Of a stretch of 64,000 bases of DNA, positions 21,009-33,694 are shown piece by piece. The notes under the pieces were generated by a model that worked only from the letters and a program-made list of their open reading frames with translations, made no database searches and was not told where the DNA came from. The stretch is from Achatina immaculata (lineage: Eukaryota; Mollusca; Gastropoda; Stylommatophora; Achatinidae), in NCBI GenBank assembly GCA_009760885.1, contig CM019696.1, positions 48,402,574-48,466,573 on the forward strand, written 5' to 3'. Positions within the stretch are counted from its first letter, which is position 1, and each line of letters opens with the position of its first letter. A program made the translations under genes and the position numbers.

Positions 21009-23985
21009 CAGACAAAATGCTATGTACGCTAAGAAAACCCACTTACCTGTGGGAAAAATGACAAGCACAAATACCCCTCCTAGGATAGAAGACCCTGCAG
21101 TTTTTTACATTGCACACCTGTCAAAAGGTGGAGCTGAGATCTTGGCCTGGGCCAGCACTGGGCTGTTTGGGATGGTGGATGGATGGGGACACAGAGGGAT
21201 CACCTGCGTGGATGGGGAAAATCTGATGGAAACCGACAAGTCCAGGGCATGACAAGCCTATGGGTCTCTACAACAATGGCTATCAGAATGAGGGAAACAA
21301 AGCAGCCAGCAGATTGTAGGTGGCGTTGAAGCACCATCAAATCCCTCATCCCAAAGTCAGATTGTCTCTGTGAAAATGTCTCAAAGCCGTCGGAGGGCTG
21401 GTGCTGCGCTTTGGGCTTGATCTCATCTTCTCACTGGAAAGGCTTCCTGGGTATGAAAGAAAGACTTAGGACAAAACCCCCATCATGAAAATATCAGAAA
21501 CGAAAAGAAAACCATATGAACCCGGACGTCGCCTCAAAAAAAGGATCGTGCCATGTGGCTCCGGCTACCCTGAGCAAAAAATCAGCTACAATAAACATTC
21601 TTCAAATCAACATTTCTAGACTTAGGCCAAAGGCCTCAGAATTAAACAGACAGCTGAAAAAAGTCAACATCCATATTGCGATCATACAAGAAACCCTTCT
21701 ATATGGAAAAGATCACTCAGTGCCTGGATATACCATGTACAAATGTGAATGTGGTAAATGCAAGGATATTGCTACACTTTTGAGAAATGACACCTAAGGC
21801 GAAGTTAAAAACAGAAAGTGCACTGAGAATGATATCCAAGTGATAACAGTATGGCATGATGGACTGTGGTACACTCTGTATGTTTATTGTCCACCAAGTC
21901 TTACTCAAGAGAAACTCTGTGGCTGTCTTTGTAGACTTCCAGCAGGCATATGACAGGGTCTGGTAGAAAGACCTACTGTTAAAGATGCAGAACATGGGCA
22001 TACATGGAAAAATGTATCAGTGGGTTAAAAACTACCTGAGTAACAGGACCATACAAACTCAGGTCAAGAACAGACTGTCAGAGAAATTCACCCTGGAGGA
22101 AGGTCTGCCACAGGGTTCTGCTGTTAGCTGCACCTTCTTCCTGATCTTTATAAATGACCTCCCCAACCTGTTGAACACCCACAAAGCCATGTTTGCAGAT
22201 GACCTTGTCATATGGACTGGTGGAACAGACCTGCAGCTGGCTGCTGAGAGACTTAATAGAGCCCTCCTCACCATATCAGCCTGCTGCAATTTCTGGAAGT
22301 TGAAGATCAATGTTAGTAAAACTACATATACAGTCTTCACTCTTAGCAACAAACTAGCAAAGACTGAACTGAAAATAACTCCTGATTGTGCTCAAATCAC
22401 GAAAGAAAAAAATCCAACATACCTTGGCATGATACTAGACAGAAAATTGAACTTTAAAGAGTTCATGGATGGACTAGCAGAAAAAGCATCCAAAAGTCCA
22501 AACTTACTCAAGCGACTTGCAAGTACATCCTGGGGAGCTGACAAAGCAACACTCAGACAACTGTACACAGGATATGTTAGATCTATAATAGATTACAACC
22601 TCCCCTTACAGGTCACAGCATCAAAGACCTCTCGTACACAAGTAGACAGAATCCAGAACATTCCTTTCAGTTGTGGGGCAATGAGATCAACACCCACAGC
22701 TGCATGTGAAATTGATGCAAACATAGAGCCATTAGATATACGACACGAAAAGTCAGCCATTGAGGTAGTAGAAAGATATAAACGCATGCCCTCAGACCAT
22801 CCTAACAGAAAAGTGGTTGATAAATGGAAGCATAATAATAGACTGAAACTGAAAACTCCAGTGCACATAGCAGAACAGTTAAACACAAGACACAAACTCC
22901 CTGAAAACAGAGAACTTAACAAAAGTACCAGACATCCCACCAAACACAAACTACGCACTTCCTCAAACTAACACCAGACTCAAGAACAAATTAGTGAACA
23001 AATCATCAGATCCAAACACCCTACAGCTGTGTGCACTGGAGACCATAGAATCCTACCCCAAGGACTGGATCTATGCATACAGTGATGGGTCAGCATTCAA
23101 GGAAACAGACAATGCAGGATATGGGGTACTCATAATGTTTCCAGACAAGACAACAAGCCACATTTCTGCTCCTTGTGGATCTCGCTGCTTCAGTTATGAT
23201 GCAGAAATGCAGGCAATATTAGCAGCCCTGGCAGTCACCACCACCAAATACAAAAACAATGCCTCTCACACAAAAAAACCTTGTTATTTTCTCAGACTCC
23301 CAGTCTGCTCTCCAAGCCCTTGAAAACTGGATACCATCAGCTGATCACATTACAACTGACATACTCAGTGCAATAAACCAACTTGCCTACTCTGATATCA
23401 AGACCACTCTACAGTGGATACCAGGGATATCAGAGGAAATGAACGTGCTGACAGACTAGCAAAGGGTGGAGCCACCATGTCACAGCCCAGCATTTCCACC
23501 AACATGATAACTGCTAAACACATTATACACAACTGCAAGCAGCAGTGGATGGACAGCTGGGCCAGTAATCCAACTGGAAGATCCCTATATACACACCTGC
23601 CAAAGCTTAACCCCGGAGACCACATCAACAGCTTATGTCATAGAGACTAACGCACAGTTTTCAGGTTGAGAACAGGACACATCACCCTCAGTAAGCATTT
23701 ACACAGAGTTGACCATACACCATACTGCATGCACTGCAATAGACAAGAAGAGGAAACTGTTAAACACCATCTGCTGGACTGCATTGAAGGACCTTCAGAA
23801 GAACCTGATACCACCAAACTCCTCAAACACTGACACTCTGTATGGAGATGTAGAACAGCTGAAAGAGGACCTGTATGTTTCATTATCTAGCACAAGGGAA
23901 AAAGAGTGAAAACTCATAAACCTGGGGATTGGAAAAGTCATAGTCAAGTTATATGAGCTGATGATCATTATTTATATGTTGTTGT
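21009..23985 (+). pseudogene. LINE-I2: I-superfamily LINE with EN, RT and RNase H remnants
   Basis: A leader of about 500 bp precedes an endonuclease start (INILQINISRLRPKASELNR, IAIIQETLL, 21585-21700). Most of the endonuclease and the front of the reverse transcriptase are deleted near 21800-21920. RT resumes at VFVDFQQAYDRVW, then LPQGSAVSCTFF (motif B) and MFADDLVIW (motif C) in a 328-codon frame at 21985-22971. RNase H follows in three frames: YSDGSA, YDAEMQAI, FSDSQSAL, GNERADRLAKGG. A C-terminal CxxC..H knuckle lies near 23730-23775. Frame breaks occur at an A-run near 23272 and near 23425. The 3' tail is a 'tatgagctgatgatcatt' repeat. Confidence 0.88.
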
Positions 23986-23990
23986 TTATG

Positions 23991-25095
23991 TCAGTTGTCA
24001 TCAATTTAGTTTTCTTTGCATTAAGATAGAAGTTTTGCTCTTCGCTGTTCTTACGGACGGACATAATTAGCTTTTCCATTCTTTTTTCTGTTGTCAGCAG
24101 TAATACTGTGTTATCAGCATATCTAATCTCTGGTATATCATAATCTCCAATTGTTATGGCATTGTAATATTCTTTGTCTACATCTTCTCTAACATTCCTC
24201 ATTATATTTTCAGCATACAAGTTAAGTAAGTAAGGCAACAATATGCACCCCGGTTTTATGTCAAACCAAGTTGTTGTTTCACCATTTATTCTTACTGCTG
24301 CCTGTTGGTCTAGATACAGCAGTGATGTTAATTGTATCAGATGTGTTGGAAATCCCATTTTTTCCATTATTTCCCACAGCTTCTTTAGTTGTTTTACTTT
24401 CTGAAGAGCAGTAGATGTCCTCCTTTTATTTTCCCTCATTGTATCTCCATTATTAGTTAGTAGTGATCCAAGATATCCAAAACTCTCCACTTCTTCCAAT
24501 TTTTCCTCATTGATACATATTTCAGCTGCCTTGTTTGTTTTGTCAGTTGTCATCAATTTAGTTTTCTTTGCATTAAGATAGAAGTTTTGCTCTTCGCTGT
24601 TCTTACGGACGGACATAATTAGCTTTTCCATTCTTTTTTCTGTTGTCAGCAGTAATACTGTGTTATCAGCATATCTAATCTCTGGTATATCATAATCTCC
24701 AATTGTTATGGCATTGTAATATTCTTTGTCTACATCTTCTCTAACATTCCTCATTATATTTTCAGCATACAAGTTAAGTAAGTAAGGCAACAATATGCAC
24801 CCCGGTTTTATGTCAAACCAAGTTGTTGTTTCACCATTTATTCTTACTGCTGCCTGTTGGTCTAGATACAGCAGTGATGTTAATTGTATCAGATGTGTTG
24901 GAAATCCCATTTTTTCCATTATTTCCCAGAGTTTCTGGTGTTTTACACAATCAAATGCCTTTGAATAGTCTATAAAAGATAAATATAGATTCACATTAAA
25001 TTCTCTGCATTTCTCTATTATTAATCTTACATTGAATATGTGATCTCTTGTTCCTTTTCCTTGTCTAAAACCAGTTTGAACCATATTGACTTCTC
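23991..25095 (-). pseudogene. LINE-C reverse transcriptase with an in-frame internal duplication
   Basis: On the minus strand a 370-codon frame encodes FRQGKGTRDHIFNVR, FIDYSKAFDCVKHQ (motif A), the IKPGCILLPYLLN segment in place of the usual QGCxLSP motif B, and IRYADNTVLLL (motif C with Asn in place of the second catalytic Asp). The unit from KLWEIMEKMGFPT to KLMTTD is then repeated once in frame, with a period of 552 bp (for example 24349 versus 24901). It ends at 23991 inside the coding region, so the natural 3' end is missing. It lies between two copies of the tail motif of LINE-I2. The motif C change and the PGC change argue that it is inactive. Confidence 0.88.
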
Positions 25096-25169
25096 ATTCT
25101 ATTTTCTTACGTAGTCTGCACATTATGATTTTTAATAGAATTTTACTGGCATGACTAATCAGAAAGAAA

Positions 25170-25839
<670 letters not shown>

Positions 25840-25904
25840 TGATTTCTCTGTTTCATGCATTTTTAGATGTGATAATGATGAAAAATTGAGAGGTTATGAT
25901 GGAA

Positions 25905-27800
25905 CACAGGCACTGTGTCTCAGTGGGCAAGAATTAGCAGTCTTTTGTGTCTCATTGGCCAAGAATTAGCCAGTCTTCTGGTGTCTCACTAGCCAAGAAT
26001 TAGCCAGTCTTCTGTGTCTCACTGGCCAAGAATTAACCAGTCTTTTGTGTCTCACTGGCCAAGAATTAACCAGTCTTCTGTGTCTCACTTGGCAAGATTT
26101 AACCAGTCTTTTGTGTCTCACTGGCCAAGATTTAACCAGTCTTTTGTGTCTCACTGGCCAAGATTTAACCAGTCTTTTGTGTCTCACTGGCCAAGATTTA
26201 ACCAGTCTTTTGTGTCTCACTGGCCAAGATTTAACCAGTCTTCTGTGTCTCACTGGCCAAGATTTAACCAGTCTTTTGTGTCTCACTGGCCAAGATTTAA
26301 CCAGTCTTTTGTGTCTCACTGGCCAAGATTTAACCAGCCTTCTGTGTCTCACTGGGCAAGACTTAACCAGTCTTTTGTGTCTCACTGGCCAAGAATTAAC
26401 CAGTCTTCTGTGTTTCACTGGGCAAGACTTAACCAGTCTTTTGTGTCTCACTGGCCAAGAATTAACCAGTCTTCTGTGTTTCACTGGGCAAGATTTAACC
26501 AGTTGTTTGTGTCTCACTGGGCAAGACTTAACCAATCTTATGTGTCTCACTGGGCAAGACATAACCAGTCTTTTGTGTCTCACTGGGCAAGAATTAACCA
26601 GTCTTCTCTGTTTCACTGGGCAAGACTTAACCAGTCTTTTGTGTCTCACTGGGCAAGACTTAATCAGTGTTCTGTGTCTCACTGGGCAAGACTTAATCAG
26701 TCTTTTGTGTCTCACTAGGCAAGAATTAAATAGTGTTGTGTGTCTCACTGGGCAGGTATTAACCAGTGTTCTGTGTCTCACTGGGCAAGTATTAACAAGT
26801 CTTCTGTGTCTCACTGGGCAAGTATTAACCAGTGTTCTGTGTCTCACTGAGCAAGTATTAACCAGTGTTCTGTGTCTCACTGGGCAAGTATTAACAAGTC
26901 TTCCGTCTCTCACTGGGCAAGTATTAACAAGTCTTCTGTGTCTCACTGGGCAAGTATTAACCAGTGTTCTGTGTCTCACTGGGCAAGTATTAACAAGTCT
27001 TCTGTGTCTCACTGGGCAAGTATTAACAAGTCTTCTGTGTCTCACTGGGCAAGTATTAACCAGTGTTCTGTGTCTCACTGGGCAAGTATTAACCAGTCTT
27101 CTGTGTCTCACTGGGCAAGTATTAACAAATCTTCTGTGTCTCACTGGGCAAGTATTAACCAGTGTTCTGTGTCTCACTGGGCAAGACTTAACCAGTCTTT
27201 TGTGTCTCACTAGGCAAGAATTAAATAGTGTTGTGTGTCTCACTGGGCAAGTATTAACCAGTGTTCTGTGTCTCACTGGGCAAGTATTAACAAGTCTTCT
27301 GTGTCTCACTGGGCAAGTATTAACCAGTGTTCTGTGTCTCACTGAGCAAGTATTAACCAGTGTTCTGTGTCTCACTGGGCAAGTATTAACAAGTCTTCCG
27401 TCTCTCACTGGGCAAGTATTAACAAGTCTTCTGTGTCTCACTGGGCAAGTATTAACCAGTGTTCTGTGTCTCACTGGGCAAGTATTAACAAGTCTTCTGT
27501 GTCTCACTGGGCAAGTATTAACAAGTCTTCTGTGTCTCACTGGGCAAGTATTAACCAGTGTTCTGTGTCTCACTGGGCAAGTATTAACCAGTCTTCTGTG
27601 TCTCACTGGGCAAGTATTAACAAGTCTTCTGTGTCTCACTGGGCAAGTATTAACAAATCTTCTGTGTCTCACTGGGCAAGTATTAACCAGTGTTCTGTGT
27701 GTCATTGGGCAAGTTTTAACAAGTCTTCTGTGTCTCACTGGGCAAGTATTAACCAGTGTTCTGTGTCTCACTGGGCAAGTTTTAACAAGTCTTATATAAT
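25905..27800. repeat. 33-bp minisatellite with a 15-unit higher-order repeat
   Basis: Roughly 57 tandem copies of a 33-bp unit such as 'tgtgtctcactgggcaagta' followed by 'ttaaccagtgttc' fill 1.9 kb of the CAPZB intron after exon 2. Copies on the left have 'ggccaag.ttaaccagtctt', those on the right 'gggcaagtattaac.agt'. A block marked by 'aggcaagaattaaatag' at 26718 recurs at 27213, a 495-bp (15 x 33) higher-order period. Because 33 is a multiple of three, all frames stay open on both strands for up to about 600 codons; these are not genes. Confidence 0.95.
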
Positions 27801-27974
27801 GGCTAGGACATAAAGAAACCTATGGCAGTCCACTATCACCTTGAATATCATCATTGACATTCTTAGGCAAAAGTGTAAAATGCTTAGGTGTTGTAGCATT
27901 CAGAACAGACACTAGAACAATGATGATGATGAAAATACCAGAATGCAGAATTATAACACAGGGGAAGATATTAA

Positions 27975-28899
27975 CTCTTTCTGTCCTGCAGGCGAAAACT
28001 CGGATGTTTTGTTTTTGTGGAATTAAATGTGCAGGTCGTGATATTTATAGGGTATAGTTGGAAAAGTGAATGTAATAAAGTATTTCCACATTAAAAATGG
28101 AATATATAATATACTTATTATGTAGATTAAACTGGTGCAATGAAAACCACGGTGTCACGCAATCCTGCTTCTGCAACCCACCAAGAATTCAGGCCCAAGC
28201 CCTGCGATACTCTGAACCTCTTGTGAACCTCTTGGGGATCTCTTGTGGGCCTCTTAGGGACCACGGGACATTTGAGAACCACAGGAGTAAATTCAGCAGG
28301 ATCACGGGGCAATCTTTGAGGTAGAAGCGAACGAAGAAGAAGAAGAAGATACTTATGTTGTATCAAAATAACTGTAAATGTATGAAGATTCCATAAATGC
28401 AGAGTTTTTTTTAGGAAAAAAAGAAAATAGGAGAACACTTTTAGCACCAAAAAAATGTTTATGATTGACAAATAAAATTGTGTTCTACTTACCATCAGCT
28501 CTGCATATATCCTCTTGCGATGGCATAGATCTACTTGTAACAGTTTGAAACTGCAATATATCTGAAATAACCTTCTAGCTACTTCTACAGTCCATCTAAT
28601 AGGTCTAGATCTACTTGGGGTACATTCAAGAACAGTTGGCTGGTCACAGGCGTGTCTGTATGCCTACCTAAGTCACAAAAAGTTGAAAATACTTCCCGAA
28701 AACTTTAAAAAAAAAAAAGGTTGCTATCCTTGCTTCGAAAGGATGAGGAAGGCTCACTGGGTATGCACACTAAACGTTTACAGTACAAATTTGTACTGGT
28801 GTTTTTTTAATGAAATGAAGCATGAACCAGAAAACTGGCTTCAAGCATGGAACAGGTGCACCGGAACTGGCAGAAAACTGACGCTACGCACATAAAGAG
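27975..28899. mobile_element. TTAA-bounded MITE (piggyBac-like), copy 1, with nested repeat X
   Basis: The element lies between TTAA at 27971-27974 and TTAA at 28900-28903. Its ends read CTCTTTCTGTCC inward from the left and CTCTTTATGTGC from the right. Internal blocks ('gtgaatgta..aaagtatttcca', 'ggtctagatctacttggggtacattc') match the element at 54177-54858 in inverse orientation. A repeat X copy (28126-28350) is inserted in it. Without that insert it is about 700 bp. It encodes no transposase; piggyBac-like origin is inferred from the TTAA target and end sequence. Confidence 0.7.
28126..28350 (+). repeat. Repeat X, copy 2 (5'-truncated) with target-site duplication
   Basis: It starts at 'attaaactggtgcaatgaaa', contains the 'aaccacggtgtcacgcaatc' block and ends 'gaagcgaacgaagaagaag'. 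The flanks 'atacttattatgtag' (28111-28125) and 'atacttatgttgtat' (28349-28363) agree at 12 of 15 positions, a probable target-site duplication. This copy shows that X behaves as a retroposed unit with a (GAA)n tail. Confidence 0.82.
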
Positions 28900-28903
28900 T
28901 TAA

Positions 28904-29330
28904 GACAAATCAGTAGGTACAGATACTTAGGGACAGTCATAACATCTGAGGGCAGGTGCACTGAAGAAATCAGACTCATGATAGCAATGGCAAAGACATC
29001 TTTTGGAAAAATCAATGACATATTAACAAATCAAAAACTGCCATTTGCAATAAGAAAGAGAGTTCTAAGATGCTGTGTAGAACCTATTCTGCTGTATGCA
29101 AGTGAAACATGGACTATAAATAAACAGTACAAAGAACAGAGGCTACTGAAATATGGTTCTTAAGAAGGATGCTTCACTTAACCATTGACGGCCAGAAAGA
29201 CAAATGAAGTATTACAGCAGGCAAGGGAATATCTCAAACTAGTGCTGTACGTAAGAATAAAGCAATCAAAATTTCTTGGACACATCAGCAGATGTGAAGT
29301 CTTTGGTCATGAATGGAGAGATAAATTTAT
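28904..29330 (+). pseudogene. LINE C-terminal fragment
   Basis: Open segments read YLGTVITSEGRCTEEIRL, AKTSFGKINDILTNQKLPF, RKRVLRCCVEPILLYASETW and, after a frameshift, KFLGHISRCE. This is the region after the RT domain of a LINE-B-like element. It begins immediately after the TTAA of the MITE. Confidence 0.75.
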
Positions 29331-29609
29331 TAAAATATTGGCAGTATTTTTCATGTTAGATGAGTTTTAAAGCAGGTGGATGTCATGTTGTGGAACTTGG
29401 TGAGCAGCATTTTGCTAAACAGCTCCTCTTATGGTCAGTTCCATCAAAATTGGATTTTCATAATTGACCACAGTAACGGCATGCAAAGTTTGTGTTGCAA
29501 GGTCTAGTCTCTTTCCTTGTCTCCTCCTTGGTCAGTGATTGGCTAAGCAGTCATCACCCAGTACACCTTGTGGTGCCTTGCTAGGCATCAGCAGAATCTC
29601 ACTGCTTCT

Positions 29610-29810
29610 CATGATCTGCAGTTGGCCTTCAAATGGTGCCTCAGCTGTTCTGTTCATTTCTGATTCTACATTTCTTTGTTAGGCTGTCTTTTGGCCAGCC
29701 TCTTTCCCTTAGGTGTCCATCTCATGACCATTTTAGCGATGTTGCTAGGGTCCTCATGGAGCTCATGACTGATCATTTCCAGATTGAGTTTTGGTCTTCA
29801 TATACTTGTT
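29610..29810 (-). pseudogene. Possible LINE C-terminal remnant
   Basis: The minus strand contains KMVMRWTPKGKRLAKRQPNK, which recalls the RWTPxGKRxxGRP basic tail of LINE-A-type proteins. The surroundings are too decayed to extend it. Confidence 0.35.
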
Positions 29811-29922
29811 TCTTACGTCCTCATTTCTGACCATCATTTTCTTTTCAGATGACACAGCATCCCATTCCAGTGATAAGCTGCAGATGTAAGATAATAATAA
29901 AGTTGTTTCTGATGCTTGATAG

Positions 29923-30069
<147 letters not shown>

Positions 30070-30224
30070 TAGAAAATGTGATTTTGTTGTTGTGGAAGAT
30101 CTGTGAAATGTGAGAATTCATTGAATGTTGAAGTTGTTAAACTGACTTTAATACTGATCTATGACCATCTCATGCTGGGATAGCAGTGCAGATAAAATTT
30201 CTTTTGACAGAATTATCGGTGTAT

Positions 30225-30468
30225 AGAAGTACAGACAGTCCTTGAGACCAGAAAGCCTCTGGTTCGGTTTCGCACTCGGGCAGAATTATGTTCAGACTGG
30301 CTCGTACCAGGGTCAGTCCAGCCTCAAGAAATGGGTGCCTGGCCTAGGAGAACAAAGGCAACGAGGACGTGCACTGGCATCCCTCCCTCGAAGGCTGTAG
30401 TGGTCTAGAAATGTGAAGCCACTAACACTTCACAACCCAGCAGCAGAAAAATGCTATGGGATAGATTT
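30225..30468 (+). repeat. tRNA-derived SINE, family E, copy 3
   Basis: A box-B-like 'ggttcggtttcgcactcggg' lies near 30262; the body 'gaacaaaggcaacgaggacg' and the end 'agaaatgtgaagccactaac' match copies at 6203 and 10395. The box A region is decayed. It lies in the CAPZB intron after exon 3. Confidence 0.65.
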
Positions 30469-30778
30469 TGTTTTTTTTTATAGCACGTTAGTATAAAGTG
30501 TGTTCTGATATACATAGGTTTTGGCTTAAATAGTGCTTTATGGAAAACTCCACCTAAGTTGGATACCACCTGTACAAGAACTTTTTTTTTTTATAATTAT
30601 AGATAATTTAGCATACTTTTCAAGATTTTGCGCTGAGAGATTAAAAAAAAACTTGTATGAATTTTAAATTTCATATTAAAAAGTTATGAAATTTATGAGA
30701 AATTTAGCTAAATTTGAAAAAGGAAAAAAAAAATGTCAAAATGGAAAATTTGGCATTTATTTTTTTTCTTTTAATTAG

Positions 30779-31034
30779 ATCTCCATGGAGCAATAGTTAC
30801 GACCCTCCTCTGGAAGATGGGACCATGCCTTCGGAGTCCCTGCGAAAGCTGGAAATCGAGGCTAACAACGCGTTTGACCAATATAGGGAGATGTACTTCG
30901 AAGGTGGCGTGTCATCCGTCTATCTGTGGGACCTGAATCATGGTTTTGCTGGTGTCATTCTTATAAAGAAGGCTGGTGATGGCTCTAGGAAAATAAAGGG
31001 ATGCTGGGATTCCATTCATGTTATAGAAGTCCAG
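30779..31034 (+). CDS. CAPZB: CAPZB exon 4
   Basis: The largest exon of the gene (256 nt) encodes [60 protein letters not shown] and [22 protein letters not shown]. These segments form the central beta-sheet of CapZ beta and are near-identical to vertebrate sequences. Acceptor taattag/A; donor CCAG/gtaaga, phase 0 out. Confidence 0.98.
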
Positions 31035-32698
31035 GTAAGAAGTTGTGTTGTGATCGAACCAGTAGAAATGTATCAATTATGACGGAGTCAAATTTGGAAA
31101 GTAGTAAAATATTTTGCAGAGTGCGAATGGCACCATTTTTTACCGGAGCAGGGGAGGCTACCTATTTTAAATGTTTGCCTTAGTGTCTCTCTTCATGTAA
31201 ATGTACATGAACAAATGTCCCAATTGTACAAGTTGACAACTTGCAAAGTAAAAAGCTCACATAAATACTCCTGTAAATAACATAACTCTTCACAGGACAG
31301 CCCAGGACATAAAACATTCACTTAGTACACAAGGATGACTGAGAAGGTTGTCACCATCTTAAACATCACAAATGTTTATTAGGTGGAACTTGATGATGAT
31401 GAGAATGAGTCAGACAAACAAAAAATATGTCAAGTTACATCTCAAGCAGTACATAAATTCATGATGATGAAGATTCTGGGCATCTGGGCTGGCTACATGC
31501 CGAGTTAACATCGTGAGAATCCAGAATAGCTATCACCAGCCATATAACTCAAAAATACAACCGACTAACTAGACAGGTAACATTCTAGCACAACCTTGCT
31601 CTTTCAAATCTAATGCAAGGCTCTCTGATTAGCAAAAATCTCGACCCATACGCCCAGACAAAAGTCTACTTTTCCTGAACCAAAATATTGACTGGCACAC
31701 GCTAGTTCAAAACAAACTCCTGGGCAAGTACAGTGAATTGTAAACAATTTAATTCAAGAACAGTTATTACAAGGCTGACCACCTTTTCATAACAAAATAC
31801 TGGTACAAACAGAAGAGCTAGAGGCGCAGGTTTGGCATACAAACTCCACAATCCGTATTCTTGACATGTACTGAAAAGAAAAGGAGGGCATAAACCGGCT
31901 AGCCAGTCTTCTCAGGAAAGAAGTTAGAGGGTTCAGACTTGCTTCCAGAGCATTCCAGACAACTCAGCTGTAGAAATTGTTACCTGGCAGATGTCAAGGA
32001 AAACAGTCTGCTAAGAAAATATGCCTACAAAGCAATGCGCATCAAGCTACATCATGCATAAGGCTGGCCAGTGAATGAATTGTGAAAAAAAAAAAAAAAA
32101 GAAATTTTACAAACTGATGATAGTCTCCAAGGCATCCATGACAGAAAATTGCCTTCGTTTACAAGAGCTAGGAAGAAATGTCTGAAGACTTGATCTGTGC
32201 TGAATCTGTTGGAGAAGAAGGTTGGGCAGGAAGACGAGTGACATGGACACAGAGAGCTGGGACTTTTTTGACACAGATGTCATTTGTCTTCTAACATAGC
32301 CAGTTAAATATTTATGAAAGCAGCTATGAGAGAAACGTTTTTAACCTCCACCCACTTCAGTGCCGGCCATAAAGAAAAAACAAGCCTTGTGTATGAGCAT
32401 ATTAATGTATGTATGTCTGTTTTGTGTGGTTGATATTATGGCGCAGCTTGCCGTATTTGTAACTTGATGAGTGTTATTTGTTTAAGAGATTCTTACAGAA
32501 TATACTTTGAGCAATAAAGTTAGAGAGTGAAGAAGGAATTCTTTTGCTGACACAGTGCCATAGTTTTATGTGGCTGTATGCAAAGTTGCTAGATTGCATA
32601 AGCTTTTGGTTTAGTTCACTCTTGTATTGGTGCTGTGATTGTGTTATGATTTCTTGTATTTTGTGGCCATGCTGCTAAGAAACATTAAAAATACACCG
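31035..32698. other. CAPZB intron, no element recognised
   Basis: This 1.66-kb part of the intron shows no reading frame of interest and no repeat found elsewhere in the window. A short (A)17 run lies near 32084-32100. Confidence 0.4.
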
Positions 32699-33518
32699 CT
32701 GCTGGCGAGATTCTTCAGCTGCCGTGCATGGGGTGAAACTCCTCCCAGCCAATGAAGAAAAATGCAATTAGGGTTGCTGTGCAGCGCCGGCATGGAAAAG
32801 ATAAGTGAAGTTTAATCTGTATGGCCAGTAGTCTCGCAGTCAGGGGTACTCATATCATGGCACCTCTGCCATAGGGCCCGTCCACACCTGCTATACACCC
32901 ATACTGGGGCAATTTGCTTAAACCGGCTTAACCCAAGGGTGAAACTGGAGGACTTCTCATACCATGGCACCTCTGCTTTAGAGGCCGGCCACATCCTGTA
33001 TACACCCATACTGGGATAATATGCCTAAACCGGCTTAACTCAAGGGTGAAACTTACTAGTGGTGAGAATTTGTCCTCCTCAACAAAAACTCCATCCTGGT
33101 CACCACCAGGAAGGGTAGCAGCCACAACCACAAAATGCTGAAGTCGGAGACACTGGACCAGCGCAGTCTAGAGAGGCAACCACCTCTCACCCGACAGGGA
33201 TATATTCATATCCAAATCACGTTGAGGTTTTCTGGTGAGAAAGTCCAACTCTGGACTGGATGGGTAACCACCTCTCACACGGCAGGGATATATTCATATC
33301 CAAACCACATCAAGGTTTTCTGGTGAGAAAGTCCAACTCTAGGCTAAACTGGTGCAACAAAAACCACAGTGTCACACAGTTCCACTTCTGAGACCAATGA
33401 GAATATAGGCCCAATCCCCATGATACTCTGAACCTCTTGTGGTCCTCGACAGGAGTAAATTCTGTAGGATCATGGGGCGATCTTGGTGGTAAAACTTATG
33501 AAGAAGAAGAAGATTAAA
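32699..33518 (+). repeat. Repeat X, copy 3 (long)
   Basis: It begins near 'ctggcgagattcttcagctg', contains two tandem 'ggcacctctgc..tagaggccggccacatcctg' units of about 120 bp, a 'gctgaagtcggagacactgg' block, two 'cacctctcacccg.cagggatat' units and the 'aaaccacagtgtcacacag' block, and ends in (GAA)n. The tail is diverged (cttatgaagaagaag). It has no coding capacity. The tandem 5' units resemble LINE or rDNA-type promoter repeats. Confidence 0.78.
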
Positions 33519-33694
33519 CATTCACTTGTTATCAGCAGAACAAACTTCTTTGACTTCACATTTTAATTACTGCAAGAGGATATCATAGGGCCAGTAAATT
33601 TTTTTGTTGTTGGTGAAGTGGACAGAAAGTAGCACTTTCAAAATGTTGATTTCTCTTCTGCTTCGTTCTTCTTCTTCTTCTTCCTTGTACGCGG

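Noticed and set aside
25966..27799. Open frames of about 600 codons on both strands with an 11-residue repeat
   Set aside because: They are a by-product of a 33-bp tandem repeat inside a CAPZB intron; all frames on both strands stay open and there is no splice or start context.
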